From: Methanobacteriales archaeon HGW-Methanobacteriales-1
Lineage (GTDB): Archaea; Methanobacteriota; Methanobacteria; Methanobacteriales; Methanobacteriaceae
Direction of reading: 5' to 3'
Length of the DNA stretch: 41,445 nt
Assembly: GCA_002839705.1 (NCBI GenBank)
Contig: PGYO01000012.1
Span: 34,909-76,353 of the forward strand
Numbering within the stretch: the stretch's first letter is position 1; each line of letters opens with the position of its first letter. The notes below the pieces were generated by a model. That model saw only the letters and a list, made by a program, of their open reading frames with translations. It did not search any database and was not told where the DNA came from. This document shows positions 17,427 through 26,405 of the stretch, piece by piece. The translations under genes were made by a program, and so were the position numbers.

Positions 17427-17654
17427 ATGAGTTGTTATCTTAGACACATGAAAAAGGTTTTAAATGAAGCAGGAATTGACCCGAAAGACAAAAATGAGCG
17501 TAAAGAAGTAGATATTGCTATTCGTAGAGTGGTGGGGAAAACTAGCGAGGATAAATGCAATATTGTCTGGAGAGAAGTTAAAAAATGGATTAATGATGAA
17601 GAAAAAGAGAAAAAATTAGTGGAAGGTCTTAAAAATACTAATGGAGTTAATTAA
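17427..17654 (+). CDS. Small conserved-looking hypothetical protein (75 aa)
   Basis: A 75-residue, strongly charged protein that I do not recognise with confidence. It is predicted mostly helical, with Cys at 3 and about 47 and a C-terminal KKWINDEEKEKKLVEGLKN stretch. A good SD (GGTGAATAGGT) precedes the ATG, and codon use looks normal, so it is probably real. Its stop overlaps the stop of the convergent HAD gene: the palindrome TTAA at 17651-17654 serves both. The two Cys might bind metal in a dimer; this is a guess. Confidence 0.65.
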   Translation: MSCYLRHMKKVLNEAGIDPKDKNERKEVDIAIRRVVGKTSEDKCNIVWREVKKWINDEEKEKKLVEGLKNTNGVN

Positions 17655-18445
17655 AAATCAATATCTAAAATTTCTTCTATATTATGTACTATTAGATCTG
17701 CAGCATCGGAAACTTTTTCAGGAACTTTTTCGTCTTGTTGAAGAGTTAAAACACCAATATCTGCTTCTTTAAAGGCCAATATGTCATTAGCTCCATTTCC
17801 AACCATCATAACTTTGTAGTTTTCTTTTAATTCCTTTACAATCTCTTGCTTTCGCTTGGTGCTAGCAGTTCCAAATACATTTGATTGTGGAATGGAAATA
17901 AATTTGGCCAATTCTTCTAAAGACTTTTTACGGTCTCCAGAGGCTATAAAAATTTCAATATTTCTTTTTTTCAATTCTTCTACAACTTTAATAACTTCTG
18001 GGAAGATTTTACCTCCAGCAGTTATGCTAAATTCTACTTTTCCAGTATCCAGATTCATAATAAATCCAGAGCCGCTACATATTTGTACATTGTATTTCTT
18101 TTCCATTACTGCGCGAATACTATCTTGGATGTCGTTTATAGTAGAACTGTCTTGTTTTAAATCATTTAAAACATCTTCATTACTTATATCTCCACTGGAA
18201 TAACTCACATTGAATTTAACATTATTCCTGGTTATGAACTGATACAAAGTCTGATCACTACGGGCGTTTATCAAACACTCTGCGGGATCAGTTTGAAGGA
18301 CCACCAGAGCACGATTTCCAGTGTAATCCACTATATCCATGGAATTCATGTAATCGCAGATACCCCCGGTTTTAATATTTTTTAAAGCTCGGTACCTTTT
18401 TATTAGAGTTCCTGAGTTGTCAAAAACTACGGCCTTCATTTTCAT
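17651..18445 (-). CDS. HAD superfamily protein resembling a soluble P-type ATPase catalytic domain
   Basis: A 264-residue cytoplasmic HAD protein. Motif I is FDNSGTLI (8-15), so the nucleophile would be D9; the second acidic residue of phosphatases (D+2) is Ser, as P-type ATPases have Thr in DKTGT. Motif II is IASGD (about 180), the Lys motif lies near TKRKQEIV, and motif III/IV is VGNGAND (about 217-223), where most relatives have GDGxND. A cap-like insert spans about 50-140. No membrane segments are present. Soluble P-type-ATPase-like HAD proteins are known in methanogens; their substrates are unclear. The start could be Met1 or Met3. Confidence 0.8.
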   Translation of the reverse strand: MKMKAVVFDNSGTLIKRYRALKNIKTGGICDYMNSMDIVDYTGNRALVVLQTDPAECLINARSDQTLYQFITRNNVKFNVSYSSGDISNEDVLNDLKQDSSTINDIQDSIRAVMEKKYNVQICSGSGFIMNLDTGKVEFSITAGGKIFPEVIKVVEELKKRNIEIFIASGDRKKSLEELAKFISIPQSNVFGTASTKRKQEIVKELKENYKVMMVGNGANDILAFKEADIGVLTLQQDEKVPEKVSDAADLIVHNIEEILDIDF

Positions 18446-18749
18446 ACCATAAGAGTTAGTTGAGAATAATATTTAAAATTTTGTTAAAAATGTATTACTT
18501 ATATTAAAATTTATTCATACTTCGTAATACTAAAATAAGATTAAAATAGAAAGTATTAAAACTATATTACTCCTTTAAATTAGTATATTATGATAATACT
18601 TTATTGGAGGTGAAATATGGGACGTTTTAAAAATTGACATTAATTCAAGTTTAATATTATTTAAAATAGGTGCCTAAATGGCCTAGTTTATAAAATAACG
18701 AATTAGTAATTATTAAAAATAATATTAGATGCAAATATTGGAGGATAAA
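18446..18749. promoter_or_regulatory. Divergent spacer with a 6-codon mini-ORF upstream of the PMBR operon
   Basis: The 304 bp separate the HAD gene (-) and the PMBR peptidase gene (+). AT-rich TATA-like stretches lie near 18559-18568 and 18582-18590. At 18606-18613 there is a full SD (GGAGGTGA), followed by ATG 18617 and a stop at 18635-18637, coding only M-G-R-F-K-N. Further on, GGTG plus ATG-GCC-TAG (about 18672-18687) is another two-codon unit, and TAGG(TG)CC/GGCCTA can form a small hairpin (about 18668-18685). This may be leader-peptide control or a decayed gene start. Confidence 0.4.
18617..18637 (+). CDS. Candidate 6-codon leader ORF
   Basis: ATG-GGA-CGT-TTT-AAA-AAT-TGA stands 6 nt after a perfect GGAGG. 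The SD is stronger than that of most genes here, yet the frame ends after six codons. It could be a leader peptide for the PMBR operon or the relic of a lost gene. There is no evidence of translation beyond the SD. Confidence 0.25.
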   Translation: MGRFKN

Positions 18750-21320
18750 ATGAATAAAATATATTTTATAATAATTGTCCTAATTTTGGCACTATTCATG
18801 AACATTGGTGGCGTATGTGCTGTGAATGTGACGACGGATCAGGTTGCTAATGCATCAGGAACTCTAAAATCGTACGTAGAAGCGAATCATACACTTCCAA
18901 CTAATACGAATGTTAGTGGAAATCAAGTAAGCATGTCGCAGTACTTGAAATTATCAACAACTGCAGTTTTGAATATTAATAACACTTCAAATTCTACTAT
19001 TGCTATTACGAGCTGTAATAATCCCACAGCTCCGTCAGAGACAATTACAACCCGAAACATTAACAAAACTGAGTATTTGGACATTGCTAATCGTGTAAAG
19101 ACATATATTGGTACTAATGGGCGTGCGCCGAATTATGCTTCAACAAGTACTGGAACGATACGTTATGAATCATTAATTTATTTGTACTCACAAATATTGA
19201 GTTCTTATAAAATAAACGGTGTATTGCCGGATTATATTACAATTAATCCGTGGGCAGTTGTTTCAAACGCAAGTACATCATTTATTAGCATTGATCAAGT
19301 AAATAATGCTTCAGACCGTGTAAAGACATATATTGAAACTAATAATAGGCTTCCTAATTATGTGACCATTTCTGGAATCCAAGTAACTATGCCTCAGTTC
19401 TTGGGGCTTTCAACAACAGCATTGTTGAATATTAAAGCTAAATTAAATGCGTCCATCATCCTTAAAAACTATGGAAATGCAACAGATCCCTCTGAAACTC
19501 TTAGAAGTGGAAATATTACATCTACAGAGTATTTGGATATTACAAGTCGTGTAAAATCCTTCATGGAAACTAATGCTAAGGCACCTAATTATGCTTCAAC
19601 AAGCTTGGGGAATATGCGTTTTGAATCATTGGTTTACAATTTCTCAAGAATACTGAGTTATTACAGTACCAGTAACAAAACTTTACCTAGTTCTATTAGA
19701 GTAGCTCCATGGATTAACAGTACCAGTGTAATAGGAAGCAAGAATTATGGTTATGTAGAAAAGGAATTTTATGGAAATCAAAGCTCTAATCAGACTATAA
19801 TGCTTATAATTGGTGTTCATCCACTGGAAAATGGAATACATACTGCTATTTTCAATGCTCTGGTAAATAAGTCACTAGATTTAACAAAAAGGTTTGTTAT
19901 TTATAAAATTCATGTAACCCAAGATGCTGATGATTACAGTAAAGGAAGGATGAACGGACAATTGTTGGGTCAGGAATTTGTGGTTCCGGATGTTACTAAT
20001 GAAAATCCAATGCTGGTTTTAGATAACCATGAAAATCATTATTTAGATAGTGGTTACGATTATTGTAGGTTTTTATACCCTATTTCTAATACCACAATTA
20101 CTACAGCCTATGTAAATGAAATAATCAGTCAAATGCCTTTTTTGGTAAGCTATAGTCCTCCAAATCCAACAAGTACTCAATATATCACAGTTCCAATTGC
20201 AAATCAAGGAATAACTACAATAATCTACGAAACTTACATAAATGACTCTTTGGCTAAAAAACAATCAGATGCCAATGAATTAATCAGTGCACTGGATATT
20301 TTGGGTGTTGAATCTCAAAATAAATTATTTGCTGCTGATTTAATTCCTAGTGTAACTGCTAATCATACTGGTGGAATATTTAATACATCACAAATCGTTG
20401 AGTTAATAAAAACAGATTTAAGCAGTACTGCAATAATTTATTACACTTTAGATGGTTCAGATCCACAAACAAGTGATACGCGAGCGGAATATACGGCTCC
20501 AATTGAGATAGACAGCGATAAAACTTTAAAATTCGTTACTTTTGATTCTACAGATAGTAATTGGAGTTCAGTTTATACTGAAAATTACGTGATTGATGAT
20601 ACAATTCCAACAGCAACTCTTAGCCCTGCTGGAGGGATTTTTAATTCTATTCAAAATGTAGAATTATCAACTGAACCTGGAGCAACAGTTTATTACACTT
20701 TAGATGGGAGTGATCCACGAACAAGTAGTACAAGGCATATATACTCAGATTTAATTTTAATAAACACTTCAAAAACTCTGAAGTTTGCTGCAATTGATTC
20801 TGCGAGTAATTGGAGTCCATTATATGCCGAAACTTATTTGATTGACACTACTGCTCCAACAGTAAACGCTGTTCCTGCAGGAAGAAATTATCATGGCCCT
20901 CAAACAGTGGTTTTGACTTCAAGTGAAGTATCAGATATTTATTATACAACTGATGGAACTGAACCAACAAAAAATAGTACAAAATATCCAGGTCCACTTA
21001 GCATTGAAACTTCAAAAACATTGAAATTCACAGCATGGGATATAGCTGGCAACCAGGCACAGATTTATATAGAAAACTACTCTATTTACAAGCCTGAGGC
21101 CTACAAATACACTGTAAAGGTGCTATATAAGAAAGTAAGGCACAAAGGATGGTACAAAGCTCCATACAAAGTTAAAGTAAAGGCTGGAAAGTACAAAATT
21201 GGAAAAATTTGGAAATACACCTACAAATACGTGACAAAATACAAAATGAAACGAGGATGGCACTCACATCGGCTTTACAGAAATGAGACAAGATGGAATA
21301 ACCATTGGGTGCTAACATGA
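18750..21320 (+). CDS. Secreted pseudomurein-binding protein with zinc-carboxypeptidase-like (M14-type) domain
   Basis: An 856-residue exported protein. Signal peptide 1-23; four pseudomurein-binding repeats at about 27-76, 105-153, 180-228 and 256-305, alternating between an LP..V-x-SG-x-QV type and an APNYAS..G..R.ES type. A peptidase-like domain follows (about 330-540) with H357-x-x-E360 in GVHPLENGIH, H427 and H430 in LDNHENH, and E494 in IIYET, matching the M14/succinylglutamate-desuccinylase arrangement of Zn ligands and general base. Three chitobiase-C-terminal-like beta repeats (YYT-x-DG-x-x-P pattern, about 546-780) and a very basic, Tyr/Lys/Trp-rich tail (about 783-856) end the protein. 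It probably trims wall peptides. SD GGAGG at 18740-18744 fixes ATG 18750 rather than the upstream ATG 18729. The next gene is 28 nt away. Confidence 0.82.
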   Translation: MNKIYFIIIVLILALFMNIGGVCAVNVTTDQVANASGTLKSYVEANHTLPTNTNVSGNQVSMSQYLKLSTTAVLNINNTSNSTIAITSCNNPTAPSETITTRNINKTEYLDIANRVKTYIGTNGRAPNYASTSTGTIRYESLIYLYSQILSSYKINGVLPDYITINPWAVVSNASTSFISIDQVNNASDRVKTYIETNNRLPNYVTISGIQVTMPQFLGLSTTALLNIKAKLNASIILKNYGNATDPSETLRSGNITSTEYLDITSRVKSFMETNAKAPNYASTSLGNMRFESLVYNFSRILSYYSTSNKTLPSSIRVAPWINSTSVIGSKNYGYVEKEFYGNQSSNQTIMLIIGVHPLENGIHTAIFNALVNKSLDLTKRFVIYKIHVTQDADDYSKGRMNGQLLGQEFVVPDVTNENPMLVLDNHENHYLDSGYDYCRFLYPISNTTITTAYVNEIISQMPFLVSYSPPNPTSTQYITVPIANQGITTIIYETYINDSLAKKQSDANELISALDILGVESQNKLFAADLIPSVTANHTGGIFNTSQIVELIKTDLSSTAIIYYTLDGSDPQTSDTRAEYTAPIEIDSDKTLKFVTFDSTDSNWSSVYTENYVIDDTIPTATLSPAGGIFNSIQNVELSTEPGATVYYTLDGSDPRTSSTRHIYSDLILINTSKTLKFAAIDSASNWSPLYAETYLIDTTAPTVNAVPAGRNYHGPQTVVLTSSEVSDIYYTTDGTEPTKNSTKYPGPLSIETSKTLKFTAWDIAGNQAQIYIENYSIYKPEAYKYTVKVLYKKVRHKGWYKAPYKVKVKAGKYKIGKIWKYTYKYVTKYKMKRGWHSHRLYRNETRWNNHWVLT

Positions 21321-21348
21321 AAATTTTTTATCTTAAGGAGGGGAATAA

Positions 21349-24300
21349 TTGCGAAATAAATATTTCATGACAGTGCTATTGATTTTTGGTTTAGCACTGC
21401 TTCTATGTACCAATGTATCTGCAGCGAATGTGACTACAGATCAGGTTGCTAATGCATCAGGAACTGTAAAATCATATGTAGAAACAAATCACGCGCTTCC
21501 AAGCAGTGTTAATGTTAGTGGGAATTCGGTAAATATGCCTCAATATTTAGAACTTTCAACCAAGGCGGTTTTAAATATTAACAATAATTCTAGCTCAAAT
21601 ATTAATATTAGGACTGTTAGTGCACCTACTGCACCTTCAGAAACTATGACGGCGGGAGTTATAAATAAAACCGAATATCTGGATATAGCTAACCGAGTTA
21701 ATACATATATGGTTACTAATGGACGTGCACCTAATTATGCTTCTAGTACTCAGGGAAATATACGTTATGAGTCATTGGTTTATATGTATTCACAAATTAT
21801 GAACTCATACGGTGTTGAAGGTATTTTACCGGACTTCATTCCTACAGATCCGTGGTCTTTAATTTCAAAATCAACTACTAAATTTTTCTCTGTAGCGGAG
21901 GTAACTAATGCATCTGATAGGGTGAAATCATATATAGAAATAAATCATAGGCTTCCAAACTATGTTACAATAGCCGGAAAGCAGGTTAGTATGACTTCAT
22001 ACTTAAAAATTGCAACAACATCTTTGTTAAATACTGTAAGCAATTATTATGCGTCATCAATTCTTGAAAATTTCACAAATGCTTCAGGTCCAACAGAGAA
22101 TATAACTAACCGAAATATGGATATATCTGAGTATGTGGATGTTGCACTTAGAGTTAAAATTTTTATGGACGTCAATAAGCAAGCTCCAAATTATGCGATT
22201 ACCAGTTTTGGAAACATGCGTTTCGAATCACTGGTTTATATGTATTCTCAGCTTCTAAGTTACCACAATTCAACTAAGTACTTACCTCAAAATGTTACAG
22301 TTAACACTTGGTCAGCAATGTCCAATAACAACACGGCTTTTTTCACAGCAGATCAAGTGAATGCTGCTGCAAGTACAGTTAAATCATATATAGAGGCCAA
22401 TCATACGCTTCCAAGTAGTGTTACCATTTCTGGAAAGCAAATTACTATGCCTCAATATTTGAAACTTGCAACTGATGCATTATTAAATATGGGGGGAATT
22501 CTTTGCACATCATTTGCTTCTGTAACCTTTAATGCTGCTGCAAGCCCTTCTGAAAACATTACAAAGATAGACATTAACTCTTCTGAATATGTAGACATTG
22601 CAGGTCGTGTTAATGCTTTCATGTATGCTAATGGGTGTGCCCCTAATTATGCTATAGGTAGCCAGGGAAACATACGGTTTGAATCGTTAGTTTATATGTA
22701 CTCAAAAATACTGGAATCAAGCACTCACACTGATGGAACTCTAGCAGATTACATGCCAGTTGTGCCATGGTCAATTGTTTCTAATTCAAGCACTGTATTT
22801 TTGAATATGAATCAGATAGTTAACGCTACGAGTACTGTAAATGAATATATCATGGTTAATCATGCGCTTCCAAGTAGTGTTACCATTTCTGGAAGACAGA
22901 TAAGTATGCCACAATTTTTAAAACTTGCAGTTAAATCAGTAAAATACCTAGATGGGAATTTATTTACTTCAATTATGTTGGATAATGCGGGAAATGCATC
23001 AAATCCTGTAGAAAATATGACAATTGGGGATATAGTTACAGATGAATATATTGAAATGGCAGATTCAATATGTTCTTACATGGATAATAATGGAACTGCA
23101 CCAAATTACGTCACTGACGCTGTTTTAGGAACTTCAATGCGTTTTGAATCATTAGTTTACATGTATTCACAAATTTTGAATTCCTATAATTCCACGGGAT
23201 CTCTTCCGAACCAGATTAAAGTTATTCCATGGCTGACTGTTTCTAATCCAGATAAATCATATAATTTCAGGACTCAGAAAATGTTTAACAGCATTCAAGC
23301 AGCTATTGATGATAATGACACAATTGAAGGGGATGATATATGGTTAGGAAAGCAAATAATTTCAGAAAATGTAGTTATTAACAAAAGTGTTGCAATTCAA
23401 CCACTCAACGGAAATGTCACTGTACAGGCTTTGAATATGAGTCTTCCAGTTTTCACAATAAATATCAACGGAAACAGTTCAACTATAACTAATCTGATTA
23501 TAAATGGATCAACTGGAAACAGCGGTATTTTTATTAACGGCTCCAGTGATGTAACAATTTCAGATTGTACGTTTTCAAATAACCTTAAAGGGATATTTAT
23601 TAGCAATTCCTCAAATATAGAAATCTCAGAAAATAACATAATGAACAATACTGGGGAGGGTATATTCGCCAGTAACTCTTCTGACAACGAATTTTCAGAT
23701 AATATTATTAAATACAATGGTCTTAGTGGAATAAAGGTTAATAATGGGAATAATACTGTAATATTTAGTAATTTGATTTCAAACAATGGCCAATATGGAA
23801 TAAGTGTTACCAATTCATCTGTAGATATTAATTTCAATCGGATTGTTGCAAACAATGTTTATGGACTTTATAAAGAAGGAAATGGAACACTGAATGCTAC
23901 TAACAATTGGTGGGGTTCAAATAATCCTATTGTATCTTTAAACAACACAAGCGACATTGGTATTATGGGAGGAATAGTGAATTATAACCCGTATATCGTG
24001 CTGACATTAAGTAGTTCTTGTGATCGCTCTAATCGCACTGGAACAAATTATAACTACATTATAAAAGCAGATTTGGCCCATAACAATCAGGGAGCAGATA
24101 CTTCTTCTGAGGGTAATATTCCAGATGGAACACCTGTAAATTTCAGTACAACACTTGGAACTATTAACTCATCTGCATCTACTAGAAAAGGTAAATCTGA
24201 GGCTTTAGTGAATAGTACTAATGCAGGTATTGCTAATGTTTCAGCAATAGTTGATAACAAGACAATAACAACGAATGTTAATATAACTGCAGTTAGTGTT

Positions 24301-26154
24301 CTTGGAATACTTAATAACAGAACTAATGAATCATTCAGCAATATACAAGATGCTATTGATGATGCGGACACTTTAAATGGAGATAATATCACTTTAAGTG
24401 GGGGTACTTACACAGAAAAAGTTCTCGTAAATAAAAAACTTACTATAAGGCCAGTAACTGGTCAAAATGTAACTATTAAACCCGCGGATGGAGATTTTTT
24501 TGTTATAATTATAAGTAATAAAGGAAGCGGTTCAAAAATTCAGGGCTTAAACATAATTGGGAGTATTGATACTTTCGGAATATTGATGAGTTCTACAAAT
24601 AACTGTAATATTACTGGAAATATAATAAATGACAATGAATTTGGAATTTATATGGGTAATTCAACCAATAACACCATATCTGGAAATGTTATAGTTGCTA
24701 ATTGGAATGGAATATTCATTGAAAAATCAAGGAATAATACTATAAGTGGTAACCTAATATCCAACTGCTGGGAAGGTCTTAGCTTAGATAGTTCAATTGA
24801 TACTAAAATAACTGGAAATACAATAAAAATTAACAAATGGGATGGTATTAAAATTGATATTTCAAACAATACAGTAATCTCTGGGAATAATATAACCTAT
24901 AATGGTGGCGGGGTCTGTTATTCTGATTCCAACAGTACAACATTCTCAGGAAACAATGTTTCAGATAACTGGATGGAAGATATATCTCAAATAGATTCTA
25001 CAGGAATAGTAATGGCAAGCAGTGTATTTACCTGTGGGCCGGCATCTCTAGTTACTATATTGAAAAAGTTAGGTGTTAATACCACTGAAGAGGAAATAGT
25101 TAATTTAGCCGGAACAGACCTAACTGGAACTACAATGTATGGTATGTTACAAGCAGCACAATCAAAAGGTTTAATTGCAAAAGGACTTAAATTAAACGTA
25201 AATGAGCTTAGAACTGATAATTTAGTGCTTTTAGCTATTGGTGATCAGGGACATTATATCATAGTGAAGAATGTAACTAACACCACAGTTTACTTAGCAG
25301 ACACCAGTATGGGAAACATGGAGATGTCATTGGAGAAATTTAATTCCCTTTACAGTGGTAATGCGCTGGTTATTACAAATAATGTAAATAATCCTCAATT
25401 AAATAACACCAATGCAATGACTACATCAGAAATGAAGATTGCTAAAGGGCAATTTATCCCTTTACTTATATATGCTGCTGTAATCGCGGCCCCAATAGTA
25501 ATTAGGGTTGTAGCACCTATAGTTTGTAGGTTGGTAGTAAAAGCTGCAATCAGATATGGTCCAAGATTAATATCATATGGATCTAGGGCAATAAAAAGTG
25601 GTACTAGGACTGCAAAATTGACATATAGGGGATCTCAATACGGATCGAAGGCATTAAACTATGGATACCGAACAGTAAATTATGGATCTAAAGTAATTAA
25701 AAATACGAGAAATACAGCATTAAAATACTCAAGTAGAGTAATTAATTATACCACTAAAAAAGTTGCTTCAGTTAAAAAGGTAGCACAAAATGCAAAAAAT
25801 TCAGGCAAAGCAAAAATCGACACAATGTTAAATAGAGTAGAAAAAGAATTCAACAAGAATGCTGAAATATATGGAAAGAAAAACGTCTACCCGTATCTTA
25901 TTAAAGATCAGAAGGGAAAAATCATAGAGTCAACCATTAAAAAAACTAATCAACAACAAGAAGAAGCAGAAGCTATCGGGCAAGCGGCTGCAAACAGTAA
26001 AATAGGATACATTTTAGGATTTTTAAGTGCAGCAGAAGCATCTACAGTTTTCATTAAAGCATTAACAGAACAGTTAAGTAAAGAAGACAATAACAATACA
26101 ACAAATACAACTAATATAACTAAAATTCAGCAGCATAAATACGATGCAGGATGA
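21349..26154 (+). CDS. Giant secreted pseudomurein-binding protein with two beta-helices, C39-like peptidase domain and long basic tail
   Basis: A 1601-residue protein starting at TTG with SD AAGGAGGGG. Signal peptide 1-25; eight pseudomurein-binding repeats (about 28-614) in four A/B pairs; beta-helix 1 (about 647-860, opening SIQAAIDDND, closing NNWWGS); an Ig-like domain (about 875-985); beta-helix 2 (about 999-1210, opening IQDAIDDADT); a C39-like cysteine-peptidase domain (about 1215-1345); hydrophobic segment 1369-1400; YGS-rich basic repeats (about 1400-1475); and a charged tail with a second hydrophobic stretch (about 1551-1572). Catalytic C1229 (FTCGPAS), H1302 (GHYIIV) and D1318 (LADTS) are present with normal C39 spacing, but the Gln expected six residues before the Cys is Ala. 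It is likely wall-bound; pseudomurein cleavage or release of its own C-terminus are both possible. Confidence 0.82.
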   Translation: MRNKYFMTVLLIFGLALLLCTNVSAANVTTDQVANASGTVKSYVETNHALPSSVNVSGNSVNMPQYLELSTKAVLNINNNSSSNINIRTVSAPTAPSETMTAGVINKTEYLDIANRVNTYMVTNGRAPNYASSTQGNIRYESLVYMYSQIMNSYGVEGILPDFIPTDPWSLISKSTTKFFSVAEVTNASDRVKSYIEINHRLPNYVTIAGKQVSMTSYLKIATTSLLNTVSNYYASSILENFTNASGPTENITNRNMDISEYVDVALRVKIFMDVNKQAPNYAITSFGNMRFESLVYMYSQLLSYHNSTKYLPQNVTVNTWSAMSNNNTAFFTADQVNAAASTVKSYIEANHTLPSSVTISGKQITMPQYLKLATDALLNMGGILCTSFASVTFNAAASPSENITKIDINSSEYVDIAGRVNAFMYANGCAPNYAIGSQGNIRFESLVYMYSKILESSTHTDGTLADYMPVVPWSIVSNSSTVFLNMNQIVNATSTVNEYIMVNHALPSSVTISGRQISMPQFLKLAVKSVKYLDGNLFTSIMLDNAGNASNPVENMTIGDIVTDEYIEMADSICSYMDNNGTAPNYVTDAVLGTSMRFESLVYMYSQILNSYNSTGSLPNQIKVIPWLTVSNPDKSYNFRTQKMFNSIQAAIDDNDTIEGDDIWLGKQIISENVVINKSVAIQPLNGNVTVQALNMSLPVFTININGNSSTITNLIINGSTGNSGIFINGSSDVTISDCTFSNNLKGIFISNSSNIEISENNIMNNTGEGIFASNSSDNEFSDNIIKYNGLSGIKVNNGNNTVIFSNLISNNGQYGISVTNSSVDINFNRIVANNVYGLYKEGNGTLNATNNWWGSNNPIVSLNNTSDIGIMGGIVNYNPYIVLTLSSSCDRSNRTGTNYNYIIKADLAHNNQGADTSSEGNIPDGTPVNFSTTLGTINSSASTRKGKSEALVNSTNAGIANVSAIVDNKTITTNVNITAVSVLGILNNRTNESFSNIQDAIDDADTLNGDNITLSGGTYTEKVLVNKKLTIRPVTGQNVTIKPADGDFFVIIISNKGSGSKIQGLNIIGSIDTFGILMSSTNNCNITGNIINDNEFGIYMGNSTNNTISGNVIVANWNGIFIEKSRNNTISGNLISNCWEGLSLDSSIDTKITGNTIKINKWDGIKIDISNNTVISGNNITYNGGGVCYSDSNSTTFSGNNVSDNWMEDISQIDSTGIVMASSVFTCGPASLVTILKKLGVNTTEEEIVNLAGTDLTGTTMYGMLQAAQSKGLIAKGLKLNVNELRTDNLVLLAIGDQGHYIIVKNVTNTTVYLADTSMGNMEMSLEKFNSLYSGNALVITNNVNNPQLNNTNAMTTSEMKIAKGQFIPLLIYAAVIAAPIVIRVVAPIVCRLVVKAAIRYGPRLISYGSRAIKSGTRTAKLTYRGSQYGSKALNYGYRTVNYGSKVIKNTRNTALKYSSRVINYTTKKVASVKKVAQNAKNSGKAKIDTMLNRVEKEFNKNAEIYGKKNVYPYLIKDQKGKIIESTIKKTNQQQEEAEAIGQAAANSKIGYILGFLSAAEASTVFIKALTEQLSKEDNNNTTNTTNITKIQQHKYDAG

Positions 26155-26192
26155 TCAGGGACTTAAAAGAATTATTGGTTTTCCAAGAAGAA

Positions 26193-26231
26193 AATAGAAT
26201 GTAAATTCTATTTTTTATTTTTTATTTTTTC
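26193..26231 (+). terminator. Strong hairpin plus T-tract terminator of the PMBR operon
   Basis: AATAGAAT (26193-26200), loop GTAA, ATTCTATT (26205-26212): a perfect 8-bp stem followed by three T6-7 runs separated by A. It ends the two-gene operon about 40 nt after the stop. Confidence 0.75.
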
Positions 26232-26405
26232 ATCTGCAAATTTGCATTAAAAAAATTTAATATAAAACCTAAATATTTATCTTGACATTCTATTTTTATT
26301 TAAGAAATTTAAGAATTTTTAAAATAAATCATGAAATAACTGAATATTAGTGATATTAAACAGTAGACAATATAACTTGATTTTTTAAAATATGGTTGTG
26401 ATTTA

